From: an uncultured Campylobacterales bacterium
Lineage (GTDB): Bacteria; Campylobacterota; Campylobacteria; Campylobacterales; Arcobacteraceae
NCBI GenBank assembly: GCA_947503785.1
Contig: CANNFB010000007.1
Location: 50,175 to 114,174, forward strand
Length of the DNA: 64,000 bases
Direction: 5' to 3'
Each line of letters starts with the position of its first letter. Positions within the stretch are counted from its first letter, which is position 1. Below the pieces are notes generated by a model. The model ran no database searches, was not told the DNA's origin, and worked only from the letters and a program-made list of their open reading frames with translations. Shown piece by piece: positions 17,833 through 27,690 of the stretch. The position numbers and the translations under genes were made by a program.

Positions 17833-18627
17833 CTAGAAGAAAAAAGGTATTTTTAATTCATCAAATGTAGCTTTTGCTTCAGTTAAATGTGTTTTTGCAA
17901 ATTTAGCAAATGTTCCATCAGCTTTAGCTTTTTTAATAAATTCATCAACTTTTTTCTTTAACTCAACATCTTTTTTATTTAATGCAACACCCCAGTATTC
18001 AAAATCTTTTTGAAAAGATTTTAAAATTGCAACTGTTGTATCTTTATGTTGTACATGATTTTTATAAATTGTTAATTGGTCATAAAGAAAACCATCTACT
18101 TTTCCTTGAACTACTTCAAGAACACAAGCATTTTCTTTATCAAATACTAAAATATCTGCATTTTTAAAATTCTTACTTACATAAACATGTCCAGTTGAAC
18201 CTTTTTTAACTGCAACTTTTTTACCTTTTTTATCTAAATCTTCAATACTTAAAACACCAGAATCTTTATTTGCTAAAATTGCAAGTGAAGATTGTGCATA
18301 AGGAATTGAAAAATTAATAGATCTTTGTCTTTCTTTTGTAATTGTCATTGAAGAAATAATTAAATCAATTCTTCCAGTTTTTAAAGATGGGATTAATCCA
18401 CTCCATGCAGTATTTTCAATAATCACTTCTCTTCCTAAGTGCTTTCCAAGTGCTTTTGCAAAGTCAACAGATACACCTTGAGGTACACCATCTTTATCAC
18501 TCATCTCAAATGGAGGGTAGGCTAACTCCATACCAACTGTTAAAACTTTCTTGTCTTCTTTTGTTTGGGCTGCAAGTAAAGATATCGATGTAAATGTAAG
18601 CATTAATGCTAATAATATTTTTTTCAT
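17833..18627 (-). CDS. amino-acid ABC transporter substrate-binding protein
   Basis: A 264-residue periplasmic binding protein (family 3). The signal peptide is about residues 1-20 (MKKILLALMLTFTSISLLAA). The mature part has LTVGMELAYPPFEMSD, GVSVDFAKALGKHLGR, SLKTGRIDLIISSMTIT and TKERQRSINFS, all typical of polar amino-acid binders. The tail after AKTHLTEAK is longer than usual. It is the first gene of a two-gene unit with the permease; the permease ribosome site overlaps its stop codon. Confidence 0.88.
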   Translation of the reverse strand: MKKILLALMLTFTSISLLAAQTKEDKKVLTVGMELAYPPFEMSDKDGVPQGVSVDFAKALGKHLGREVIIENTAWSGLIPSLKTGRIDLIISSMTITKERQRSINFSIPYAQSSLAILANKDSGVLSIEDLDKKGKKVAVKKGSTGHVYVSKNFKNADILVFDKENACVLEVVQGKVDGFLYDQLTIYKNHVQHKDTTVAILKSFQKDFEYWGVALNKKDVELKKKVDEFIKKAKADGTFAKFAKTHLTEAKATFDELKIPFFF

Positions 18628-18751
18628 TATAAACCTTTTGTAATTTTTTTATTATTATTCCCATACTAAACTTAACATTACTTTATTATCCGTCTAGATA
18701 TTTATTAAAATTCCACTATAATATTGCGAAAATTTGTGATAAATTTTATAA

Positions 18752-18771
18752 TTAAGAATCTAGAATCTTAA
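18752..18771. promoter_or_regulatory. second palindrome upstream of nifS
   Basis: TTAAGA-A-TCTAGA-A-TCTTAA, a 20-bp inverted repeat that directly abuts the 19-bp motif at 18773. It may be another operator or part of a composite site. The 18628-18876 gap otherwise holds only promoter-like AT-rich DNA. Confidence 0.4.
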
Positions 18772-18772
18772 T

Positions 18773-18791
18773 TAAGACAATTTTTATCCTG
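18773..18791. promoter_or_regulatory. 19-bp palindromic operator before nifSU
   Basis: TAAGACA-ATTTT-TATCCTG, matching the suf and selO sites with two changes in the right arm. It lies 85 bases upstream of the nifS start. Confidence 0.55.
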
Positions 18792-18873
18792 TTTATACTA
18801 AAATACAAAAATTAATTAAGAAAAATGTATTTAAAAGTAAAAAATAGAAAATATTAAACTAATAGGAATATAG

Positions 18874-20076
<1,203 letters not shown>

Positions 20077-20107
20077 AAAAATAGAAGAATAATAAAAGGA
20101 AAATGAT

Positions 20108-21088
20108 ATGGCAAAAAATGATTTAATTAGTGGATCAATTTGGGATGAGTATTCAAATCAAGTTGTAAATAGAATGAATAACCCTCAACACCAAGGTGAA
20201 ATTACAGAAGAAAGAGCTAAAGAATTAGGAACAAAATTAATTGTTGCTGACTTTGGTGCTGAGTCATGTGGCGATGCTGTAAGATTGTACTGGGCAGTAA
20301 ATGAAGAAACTGATGAGATTGTTGAATCTAAATTCAAATCTTTTGGTTGTGGTACTGCAATTGCATCTTCTGATGTTATGGCTGAATTATGTGTTGGTAA
20401 AACTGTTGATGATGCTGTTAAGATTACAAATATTGATGTTGAAAAAGCATTAAGAGATAATCCAGATACTCCAGCTGTTCCACCTCAAAAAATGCACTGT
20501 TCTGTTATGGCTTATGATGTTATTAAAAAAGCAGCATCTGAGTACAAGGGTGTTGATATGGAATCTTTTGAAACTGAAATTATTGTTTGTGAATGTGCAA
20601 GAGTAAGTTTAGGAACAATTCAAGAAGTTATCAAAATCAATGACTTAAAAACAGTTGAGCAAATTACTGATTATACAAAAGCAGGTGCTTTTTGTAAGTC
20701 ATGTATCAAGCCAGGTGGTCATGAAGAAATGGATTACTATTTAGTTGATATTTTAGCTGATACAAGAGCTGAAATGGAAGAAGCTAAAATGAAAACAGCA
20801 GCAGATGCTAGCGAAGCTGGAGAATTAACATTTGATAAAATGACTTTAGTTCAAAGAATTAAAATGATCGATTCAGTATTAGATGAAGATATTAGACCAA
20901 TGTTAGTAATGGATGGTGGAAACATGGAAATTATTGATATTAAAGAAAATATTCCTCATTATGATTTATATATCAGATACTTGGGTTCATGTTCAGGATG
21001 TTCGTCTGGGTCTACTGGAACTTTATATGCAATCGAATCAGTATTACAACAAAAAATTGATGAAAACTTAAGAGTTTTACCAATTTAA
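20108..21088 (+). CDS. nifU: Fe-S scaffold NifU (three-domain)
   Basis: A 326-residue full-length NifU. An IscU-like domain carries scaffold cysteines C54, C81 and C131. A central Bfd-like [2Fe-2S] region has C161-x-C163 and C196-x2-C199. A C-terminal Nfu domain has C295-S-G-C298. It accepts sulfur from NifS and builds clusters for transfer. It is the last gene of the operon, followed by a clear terminator. The same cell also has SUF, encoded 4 kb away on the other strand. Confidence 0.94.
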   Translation: MAKNDLISGSIWDEYSNQVVNRMNNPQHQGEITEERAKELGTKLIVADFGAESCGDAVRLYWAVNEETDEIVESKFKSFGCGTAIASSDVMAELCVGKTVDDAVKITNIDVEKALRDNPDTPAVPPQKMHCSVMAYDVIKKAASEYKGVDMESFETEIIVCECARVSLGTIQEVIKINDLKTVEQITDYTKAGAFCKSCIKPGGHEEMDYYLVDILADTRAEMEEAKMKTAADASEAGELTFDKMTLVQRIKMIDSVLDEDIRPMLVMDGGNMEIIDIKENIPHYDLYIRYLGSCSGCSSGSTGTLYAIESVLQQKIDENLRVLPI

Positions 21089-21119
21089 TAGATACAAATA
21101 ATTATTCATAATTATTACA

Positions 21120-21151
21120 AAAGGCTTATTCTTAGGAATGAGCCTTTTTTT
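21120..21151 (+). terminator. rho-independent terminator after nifSU
   Basis: Stem AAAGGCTTATTC / GAATGAGCCTTT with a 4-base loop and one G-U pair, followed by a T run. Confidence 0.9.
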
Positions 21152-21236
21152 ATGTCTAATACTTTCTACTTAGCTTATAAACAATAATTTCACAATTATA
21201 TTATAAATTTTCATATATAAGAAAAAAGGATAAAAG

Positions 21237-21509
21237 ATGAAAAAGATTATTTTAGGAACATTAGTATTAGGTGTAGCTGCATTTGCAGCTGTTAATTTAG
21301 CATCTTGTAAAGGCTGTCATGGTCAAAACTTTGAAAAGAAAGCTTTAGGAAAATCTAAAATTGTATCTGAAATGACAAAACAAGAAGTTAGTGATGCAAT
21401 GGTTGGATATAAAAATGGTACATACGGTGGACCAATGAAAGGCCTAATGAAAGGTCAATCTGCAAAGTATACTGAAGAAGAATTAAGAAGTACAGGACTT
21501 GGTAAATAG
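21237..21509 (+). CDS. small monoheme c-type cytochrome
   Basis: A 90-residue exported cytochrome c. A hydrophobic N-terminal signal leads almost directly into the heme site C24-K-G-C27-H28. A likely axial methionine is in YGGPMKGLMKGQ (M67 or M71). It should carry electrons in the periplasm. The hydrophobic segment runs so close to the CxxCH that it could remain as an anchor. It is a monocistronic gene with its own AAAAAGGA site and its own terminator. Confidence 0.88.
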   Translation: MKKIILGTLVLGVAAFAAVNLASCKGCHGQNFEKKALGKSKIVSEMTKQEVSDAMVGYKNGTYGGPMKGLMKGQSAKYTEEELRSTGLGK

Positions 21510-21513
21510 ATTT

Positions 21514-21543
21514 AAAAAGGTGTTTTTTGACACCTTTTTTTAT
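21514..21543 (+). terminator. rho-independent terminator after the cytochrome gene
   Basis: AAAAAGGTGT, a T-rich loop, then ACACCTTTTTTT, five bases after the stop codon. Confidence 0.9.
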
Positions 21544-21584
21544 AATTTCATTAACTTATAAGTTATTGTTTACTACATTTACTT

Positions 21585-22568
21585 ATGACAAATATAAAAC
21601 CTACTAGAAAATTCATCCCTGCTTACGGTTTAAAAAATAGACACCTACAAACTATATATTCATCTTTTTTTAGAAAAGACATAAAACTTGATTATGAAAT
21701 CGAAGAATTTACTTTAAAAGATGAAGATTTTATTGAGTGTTATTGGTTAAAAAAAGAAAAAGCTGATACAAATATTTATGTAATTTTTCATGGATTAGAA
21801 GGCTCTTATTCATCTCCTTATATAAAAGGAATCATGAAAGCATTGTCCGATAAAAACCAAGCTGTAGTGCTTGTACATTTTAGATCATGTGGAAAGAAGG
21901 ATAATCTAAAAGCAAAAACTTATCATAGTGGAGATACAAGTGATGCTATTGAGTATTTAAAATACTTACATAAAAAGTATGAAAATGCAAATATTTTAAC
22001 TATTGGATATTCTGTTGGTGCAAATATGTTGCTTAAACTTTTAGGTAAGGATTTTGTTGATAATTTTATACAAAAATCAATTTGTGTAAGTCCTCCACTT
22101 GATTTAAGTATTTGTGCTAAAGTTCTTAATTCTGGATTTGCAAAATTTTATCAAATACATTTACTAAAACTTTTGAAAGAAACTCTACTTAAAAAATATG
22201 AAAGACATGATTATAAAAAGCTAATAGGATTAGATAGAATAAGAGTTGATAAAATATCAACTATTAAAGAGTTTGATGATTTATATACTTCTAAAATCAA
22301 TGAGTTTAAATCTGCTGAAAATTATTATAAACTTAATTCATCAAAACAATTTTTAAAAAATATTAAAACAAAAACCTTAGTTATTCATTCTCTTGATGAC
22401 CCTTTTATGAATAATGATATTCTTCCTTCAAAAGAACAGATATCACAAAATTGTACATTTGAAATATATGAAAATGGTGGGCACTTAGGTTTTATAGAAG
22501 GAAGTATTTTTAAGCCTGAATATATGCTAGAAAAAAGAATTATGGAATACTTTGATGAATATTATTAA
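21585..22568 (+). CDS. alpha/beta hydrolase, YheT family
   Basis: A 327-residue alpha/beta-fold hydrolase. The family N-terminus FIPAYGLKNRHLQTIYSS is present, as are the oxyanion region FHGLEGS (68-74), the nucleophile S143 in GYSVGAN, an acid in HSLDDPF (D271/D272) and H300 in GGHLGF. YheT proteins act as esterases or lipases on unknown substrates. No lipid genes are adjacent. It is a stand-alone gene. Confidence 0.85.
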   Translation: MTNIKPTRKFIPAYGLKNRHLQTIYSSFFRKDIKLDYEIEEFTLKDEDFIECYWLKKEKADTNIYVIFHGLEGSYSSPYIKGIMKALSDKNQAVVLVHFRSCGKKDNLKAKTYHSGDTSDAIEYLKYLHKKYENANILTIGYSVGANMLLKLLGKDFVDNFIQKSICVSPPLDLSICAKVLNSGFAKFYQIHLLKLLKETLLKKYERHDYKKLIGLDRIRVDKISTIKEFDDLYTSKINEFKSAENYYKLNSSKQFLKNIKTKTLVIHSLDDPFMNNDILPSKEQISQNCTFEIYENGGHLGFIEGSIFKPEYMLEKRIMEYFDEYY

Positions 22569-22631
22569 AAATGTAACTTATTTTAGTTAGGATGTCGTTT
22601 ATTAAAATATATATTTAAAATAAGGCTAGAC

Positions 22632-23870
22632 ATGAGTGTAAAAAAAATAGTTTTTCCTATATCTTCGTTGTTCTTCGCAATTGGATTTTTAGCTATCGGT
22701 TATGGAATGATTTTAACTTTTATTGGGATTTATTTAAAAGAATTAGAAGTTAGCAATTCTGTAATTGGTATTATTAATGCTTCCTTTTTTTTAGGAGCAG
22801 TTTTATCTTCGATTTTTAGTCAAAAAATTATATCTAGTGTTGGACATATTAGAAGTTTTGCTGCATTTGCAGCTCTTATGGTAATCACTTTTTTATTACA
22901 TGCAGTTTTTTTTAATGAAGTATTATGGGCTATTTTAAGATTAATTTCTGGTTTTTCTTTCTATGCTCTTTTAATCATACTAGAAAGCTGGTTAAATGAA
23001 AAAAGTTCTGAAGAAAGTAGAGGAAAAATATTAGCTATTTATACAATTATATTCTATTTGGCAACTGCTATTGGACAACTATTTTTAAATATTGATGAAC
23101 ATTTTAAACAATTCATTTTTACAATTGGCTCTGCTCTTGTTTTATTTTCAGTGATTTTTATCTCTCTAACAAAAATTAAAGAACCTGTTTTAACGCCTTT
23201 TGATAAATTCAGTTTTCCAAAAATATTTTCAATAGTTCCACTTGCTACGGTTACAAGTTTTATTAGTGGTTTTTTAGTTGGTGGTTTTTTTACAATGCTT
23301 CCTGTTTATATTCTAATGCAAAGTGATTCTGTTGAACTAGTATCAAAATTCATGTTAATTTCAATTTTAGGTGGATTGATTTCTCAATGGCCTGTGGGAA
23401 TACTTTCTGATAGATTTGGTAGAAGAAAACTTATATCTATTGTTTCTTTTATTAGTGCTTTAACATCATTACTTTTTGTTGTATATGCAAATGAAGAATT
23501 ATATTTACTTATTCTTGGATTTTCTTTAGGATTAACTATATTCACTTTATATCCTTTAGCTGTAGCACGTGCAAATGATATTGTTGATGAAAATAAAGAT
23601 ATTGTTGAGATTAGTAGAACTTTACTTTTTACTTATGGAATTGGCTCTTTTCTTTCTCCTTTATTAATAGGACTGGGACTTAGTTTAACTCCTAATTTCT
23701 TATTTATATGCTTCTTTGTTTTATGCTTAGTTTTAAGTATCTATGCATTAACACAAGAAAGAGTAAAAGATAAAGATTTAAGTGTGTTTGTAAATATACC
23801 TATTACTTCAGGAGCTGAATTACCAGAATTAGATCCACGGCAAGATGAAGAGCATACTCATACAAATTAA
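22632..23870 (+). CDS. MFS transporter (YcaD-like)
   Basis: A 412-residue, 12-helix major facilitator protein. It has the inter-domain signature GILSDRFGRRKLIS and an N-terminal half with ESWLNEKSSEESRGKILAIYT, which is characteristic of the YcaD-like group of putative drug or metabolite exporters. The hydrophilic C-terminal tail is rich in Asp, Glu and His (DPRQDEEHTHTN). The substrate is unknown. It ends at a convergent terminator. Confidence 0.85.
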   Translation: MSVKKIVFPISSLFFAIGFLAIGYGMILTFIGIYLKELEVSNSVIGIINASFFLGAVLSSIFSQKIISSVGHIRSFAAFAALMVITFLLHAVFFNEVLWAILRLISGFSFYALLIILESWLNEKSSEESRGKILAIYTIIFYLATAIGQLFLNIDEHFKQFIFTIGSALVLFSVIFISLTKIKEPVLTPFDKFSFPKIFSIVPLATVTSFISGFLVGGFFTMLPVYILMQSDSVELVSKFMLISILGGLISQWPVGILSDRFGRRKLISIVSFISALTSLLFVVYANEELYLLILGFSLGLTIFTLYPLAVARANDIVDENKDIVEISRTLLFTYGIGSFLSPLLIGLGLSLTPNFLFICFFVLCLVLSIYALTQERVKDKDLSVFVNIPITSGAELPELDPRQDEEHTHTN

Positions 23871-23872
23871 TG

Positions 23873-23895
23873 AAGATTCTATGGATTAGAATCTT
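23873..23895. terminator. convergent terminator (MFS / YdhR-like)
   Basis: Nine-base arms AAGATTCTA and TAGAATCTT with a 5-base loop between the two stop codons. Confidence 0.65.
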
Positions 23896-23897
23896 TA

Positions 23898-24200
23898 CTA
23901 ATAAGTTGCTTTACAAATTGCACTTAATTCTTCATTTATTTTAAAGATTTTTGATCTAATATTTGTAAACCCAAAAGATTCTAATCTTTTTGTATGTTTT
24001 TCTAAATATCTATTTGCATCATTTATATTATCAAATACATAAATTCCACCAGCTTCTTTTGTCTCTTCATTTTCAGTCCATGTCTTAGATACCAAACCCT
24101 CTTCTTTTGATATATTTTCTGCTAAATCTTTCATAGCTTCAAAGAATTCATTATTAAAAGGTCCAGTGAAGGGGAAGTCTATTTGTAAAAGGTATTTCAT
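23898..24200 (-). CDS. YdhR-like monooxygenase-fold protein
   Basis: A 100-residue dimeric alpha/beta-barrel protein like E. coli YdhR, annotated as a putative monooxygenase. Matches include LLQIDFPFTGPFN, LVSKTWTENEETKEAGGIYVFD and YLEKHTKRLESFGF. The family has no proven reaction. It is monocistronic with a clear GGAG-type site. Confidence 0.8.
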   Translation of the reverse strand: MKYLLQIDFPFTGPFNNEFFEAMKDLAENISKEEGLVSKTWTENEETKEAGGIYVFDNINDANRYLEKHTKRLESFGFTNIRSKIFKINEELSAICKATY

Positions 24201-24274
24201 ATTATACTCCTAAATATTTTGTTTATAAAATTATAGACTAATAATAAAATTTGTCAACTAGATTTACAATATTG

Positions 24275-25018
24275 TTATGTTTTTATTCCTTCAAAAAATT
24301 CACTCATATAAGTTCTGTATATTAAAGGAATTAGGTTTTGTTGAAGTTTAAGATTAATTCTTTCTTCTATGGTAACACCTTTAAAAAAGCTTTTCCAAAG
24401 CTTTTGGAACTTTTGTTCATTTTCTGAGGGAGTGGGTTCCTCAAAGTCTGCTACTTCTTGAAATGAAAAATCCTCACCTATTTTTACAAAAGCAAGTTTT
24501 CTATTTATATCATGGATTATAAAATTTTGATTATTGAATCTTTTTAAAAAATGCTTTGCTAAAAAGTAAAGAGTATTAAATTTACACTCTAGTTTTGCGT
24601 ATAAACTATTATCTTCTAACTCTTCGAATCTTACAAAGGCATACATTTTATGTACATTTTTAAATAACTCTTTTTCAAGATTATTTAGATGAAAAACGCA
24701 AGAGTTGTTGATATTTAAAAGCTGTTTATTATCTTTAAATCCTAATATAATATATTCTAATAAAGCCATTTCAAAATCTTTTGAATCACACATAAAGATA
24801 TTCATTATTCTTTGAACTATCTCTTTTGAAAATTTTGATTTGATAGCTTTTAAAACTTTTGTATATTTTTCTTTATTTGTTTGAATATGTATTATTTCTT
24901 CAAAAATAATTTCATTAGGTAATTCTTTATAAATATTTGTAGGTTTTAATTTTTTATAATAAACATCATAAATCAAAGATAAAAAACCTTCAAAACTTGC
25001 ATCATAAACTAAAATCAT
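24275..25018 (-). CDS. DUF4130 (TIGR03915) DNA metabolism protein
   Basis: A 247-residue protein of the TIGR03915/DUF4130 family, which occurs beside a radical SAM partner and is thought to act in DNA repair or modification. Recognisable parts are LVYDASFEGFLSLIYDVY (3-20), the central VHKMYAFVRFEE and RKLAFVKIGEDF, and the C-terminal LWKSFFKGVTIEERINLKLQQNLIP. Its start overlaps the radical SAM gene by 4 bp, so the two are translated together. The biochemical role is unknown. Confidence 0.85.
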   Translation of the reverse strand: MILVYDASFEGFLSLIYDVYYKKLKPTNIYKELPNEIIFEEIIHIQTNKEKYTKVLKAIKSKFSKEIVQRIMNIFMCDSKDFEMALLEYIILGFKDNKQLLNINNSCVFHLNNLEKELFKNVHKMYAFVRFEELEDNSLYAKLECKFNTLYFLAKHFLKRFNNQNFIIHDINRKLAFVKIGEDFSFQEVADFEEPTPSENEQKFQKLWKSFFKGVTIEERINLKLQQNLIPLIYRTYMSEFFEGIKT

Positions 25019-26250
25019 AATTCACCAGTTACTGCACTTACATCAAATAATGATGGCTGTATTATCTTTTTTGCTTCGGGTTTTATTAGTGCAGTTTTAA
25101 TTGTATCTCGATAAAAAGGAACTTGCTTTTGAAACTCTTTATCACAAGTTATAAAATACATTGCTTTTTTTATTGAGATTTTTAATTTTTTTAAATCATT
25201 AAATGTTAATCTTTTAAATCTTCTTGCTTTTAGTATTTTAAATACCCCTCTAGCTCCAATTCCAGGAATTCTTAAAAGCTCTTCTTTTGAAGCTGTATTT
25301 ATTTCCATGGGGAAGTACTTTAGATTATTTATTGCCCAAAAAGCTTTTGGGTCTAAATCTTCATCTAGATTTGGAAACTCATCTGTAACAATTTCATCCC
25401 AAGAAAAATCATAAAATCTAAGTAACCAATCAGCTTGATAAAGTCTATGCTCTCTTAACATAGGTGGCTTTGTAATAATCGAGGGAAGATTTTTATCGTC
25501 ATTTACAGGAATATAAGCACTATAGTAAACTCTTTTTAATAATGCTTTGTCATAAAGTGCCGAGCTTAGTTTTAAAATATCTCTATCACTTTCTGGAGTT
25601 GCTCCTATTATTAATTGAGTACTCATACCTATTGGCTTTTGGTTTTTTTCTAAACTTAAATCTCTTGCAAATTTTAAAGGTTGTAGTACTTTTTCTTTTG
25701 TTTTATTAGGGGCAAGTAGTTTTAGGGATTTATCACTTGGAAGTTCAATATTTGAGCTTACTCTATTTGCAAGTTTTACTATTTGTTCAACTAACTCCAT
25801 GCTACTTCCAGGTATTAGTTTTACATGAATGTAGCCATTAAACTTATACTCATGTCTTAAAATCTTTAAAGCTTTTAAAATCAAAGTCATAGTATGATCT
25901 TCTGTTTTTACAATTCCTGAGCTTAAGAAAAGCCCTTCTATATAATTTCTTTTATAAAAATTTATTGTTATATCGGCAAGTTCTCTTGGTGTAAATACAG
26001 CTCTTGGAATATCATTTGATACACGGTTTATACAATAAGCACAGTCATATATGCAAATATTTGTAAGAAGTACTTTTAGTAATGAAACACATCTTCCATC
26101 AGGTGTAAAACTGTGACAAATGCCACTTGTATGAGTGTCTCCTATCTCACCTTTTTTATAACTAGATTGAACTCCACTTGATGAACAAGAGACATCATAT
26201 TTTGCGCTATTACTAAGTATTTCCATTTTTTCATATATATCTGTTTTCAT
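25015..26250 (-). CDS. putative DNA modification/repair radical SAM protein (TIGR03916)
   Basis: A 411-residue radical SAM enzyme. The [4Fe-4S] motif is C66-x3-C70-x2-C73 in CIYDCAYC. A helix-hairpin-helix DNA-binding motif lies near the C-terminus (INTASKEELLRIPGIGARGVFKIL). This domain order is that of TIGR03916. Additional cysteines and histidines near the N-terminus (C22, C45, C54) may bind another metal. It is the middle gene of a minus-strand cluster, after the photolyase-like gene and before its DUF4130 partner. Confidence 0.88.
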   Translation of the reverse strand: MKTDIYEKMEILSNSAKYDVSCSSSGVQSSYKKGEIGDTHTSGICHSFTPDGRCVSLLKVLLTNICIYDCAYCINRVSNDIPRAVFTPRELADITINFYKRNYIEGLFLSSGIVKTEDHTMTLILKALKILRHEYKFNGYIHVKLIPGSSMELVEQIVKLANRVSSNIELPSDKSLKLLAPNKTKEKVLQPLKFARDLSLEKNQKPIGMSTQLIIGATPESDRDILKLSSALYDKALLKRVYYSAYIPVNDDKNLPSIITKPPMLREHRLYQADWLLRFYDFSWDEIVTDEFPNLDEDLDPKAFWAINNLKYFPMEINTASKEELLRIPGIGARGVFKILKARRFKRLTFNDLKKLKISIKKAMYFITCDKEFQKQVPFYRDTIKTALIKPEAKKIIQPSLFDVSAVTGEL

Positions 26251-26292
26251 ATTGTATTTTAGTAAAAATTATTGCTATTGTTTAAAAACATA

Positions 26293-27690
26293 TCAATTTG
26301 CAATAAAAAGATTTTTAGTAAATTCATTAGCTATTTTTAAATGTTCTTGTATCTTTTCTTCATCCATTTTATTTAGAAGAGCTATTTGCATTTTCATTCG
26401 TGGATTTTGTGCAAATTTATTTGAATGTTTATATAAAAATTTCCAATATAAAGCATCAACTATTTTACTCCATTCTTCACTTTTTTTATAATCACTCATT
26501 TTTATAATATAGTTAGAACTACTAATATATGGCTTTGTTGTAATACTTCCACCATCACTAAATCCACTCATACCATAAACATTTCCAATCATTACCCAAT
26601 CATAAGCATCAATATAATATTTCATAAAAAACTCATAAACACTATTTGGCTTTATTTCTAATAATAAAAATAGGTTTCCAAGTATCATAAGTCTTTCAAT
26701 ATGATGGCTATAAGCACTTTGATTTAATTTTTTTATACAATCATCTAAAGGTGTAATTCCACTTTTTCCATCAAGTATTTTAAGTGGAATTTCATTTTTA
26801 AATTCAAAAAAGTTAGAGTTTCTAAGCTTTACACCATCGTTTTGATAAATCTTTAGCATAAACTCTCTCCAACCAATTATTTGTCTTATAAAACCTTCTT
26901 TTGCATTGTATGGAGCATTTGCATTTACTATTTTCTTTATTAAGTCATTTAAATCAATTAGCCCTATATTTAGTGAACTTGAAATATTAGAATGAAATAA
27001 AAAATATTCTTTATCTTCTTTTGTAATAGCATCTTGATAATTGCCAAAATTTTCAAATTTATCATTTATAAAATATTCTAATTGAATAGTTGCTTCATCA
27101 AAAGTTGTAGGATAGTAAAAATCATCATTTACAACGCCTACTGTTTTAAATTTTTTACAATAATCTTTTGCTTCTTTTACATATTTATTATCAAAGCTAA
27201 AAGTTGCAGGTATTTTTATATTTTTTGGAAGTTTCTTTCTATTTTCACTATCAAAACTATATTTTCCATTAAGTGGTTTATCATTTTCCATAAAAATATT
27301 TAACTCATTTCTTCTATTTTTATAAAAGTTATGCATCAATTTATTTGAATCATTTGGGTTAATAAAATTTGGATTCTTTAGTGTTGTGATATTAGAAAAG
27401 TTTTTATAGACTTTCTTTTCTAAATAATCATCAAATAGTTCATAAATATAAATCTCTTCATCTTTGTAATCTTTTAGATAAGATTCATTTTCAAAATACT
27501 CAACTTTAATATTATGTGTTTTTAAATATTCTTTATAAAACTTCATACTAGCTCTATGTAGGACAATTTTTTGAATATGAAAGTCATATTGAGTAAAAAA
27601 TAGTGGCTCTTCTATTAAAAGAACTTTTGAATTTTTTAGCTTGTGGATATTTTTAAAAAGTTGGTTTGGATATATTATAAATATTCTCAT
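26293..27690 (-). CDS. photolyase/cryptochrome of the DPRP (FeS-BCP) family lacking Fe-S cysteines
   Basis: A 465-residue protein related to PhrB-type (6-4) photolyases, which repair UV damage with light and FAD. Family segments include IIYPNQLF, LHRASMKFY, EGFIRQIIGWREF, AYSHHIERLMILGN, DAYDWVMIGNVYGMSGFSDGG and TTKPYISSSNYIIKMSDY. Family members I recall carry four cysteines for a [4Fe-4S] cluster: one in the GMxC segment and three after MSDY. Here the first position is Pro314. The segment after MSDY (398-401) reads KKSEEWSKIVDALYW, with no cysteine and a shortened loop. It is likely a cluster-free relative. It heads a cluster with two DNA-repair-like genes. Confidence 0.87.
   Translation of the reverse strand: MRIFIIYPNQLFKNIHKLKNSKVLLIEEPLFFTQYDFHIQKIVLHRASMKFYKEYLKTHNIKVEYFENESYLKDYKDEEIYIYELFDDYLEKKVYKNFSNITTLKNPNFINPNDSNKLMHNFYKNRRNELNIFMENDKPLNGKYSFDSENRKKLPKNIKIPATFSFDNKYVKEAKDYCKKFKTVGVVNDDFYYPTTFDEATIQLEYFINDKFENFGNYQDAITKEDKEYFLFHSNISSSLNIGLIDLNDLIKKIVNANAPYNAKEGFIRQIIGWREFMLKIYQNDGVKLRNSNFFEFKNEIPLKILDGKSGITPLDDCIKKLNQSAYSHHIERLMILGNLFLLLEIKPNSVYEFFMKYYIDAYDWVMIGNVYGMSGFSDGGSITTKPYISSSNYIIKMSDYKKSEEWSKIVDALYWKFLYKHSNKFAQNPRMKMQIALLNKMDEEKIQEHLKIANEFTKNLFIAN

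Noticed and set aside
17032..18627. Fusion of binding protein and permease by TAG readthrough
   Set aside because: The frames do match across the TAG, but an AGGA site 7 nt before an ATC explains the permease start more simply, and the same arrangement occurs in two other genes.
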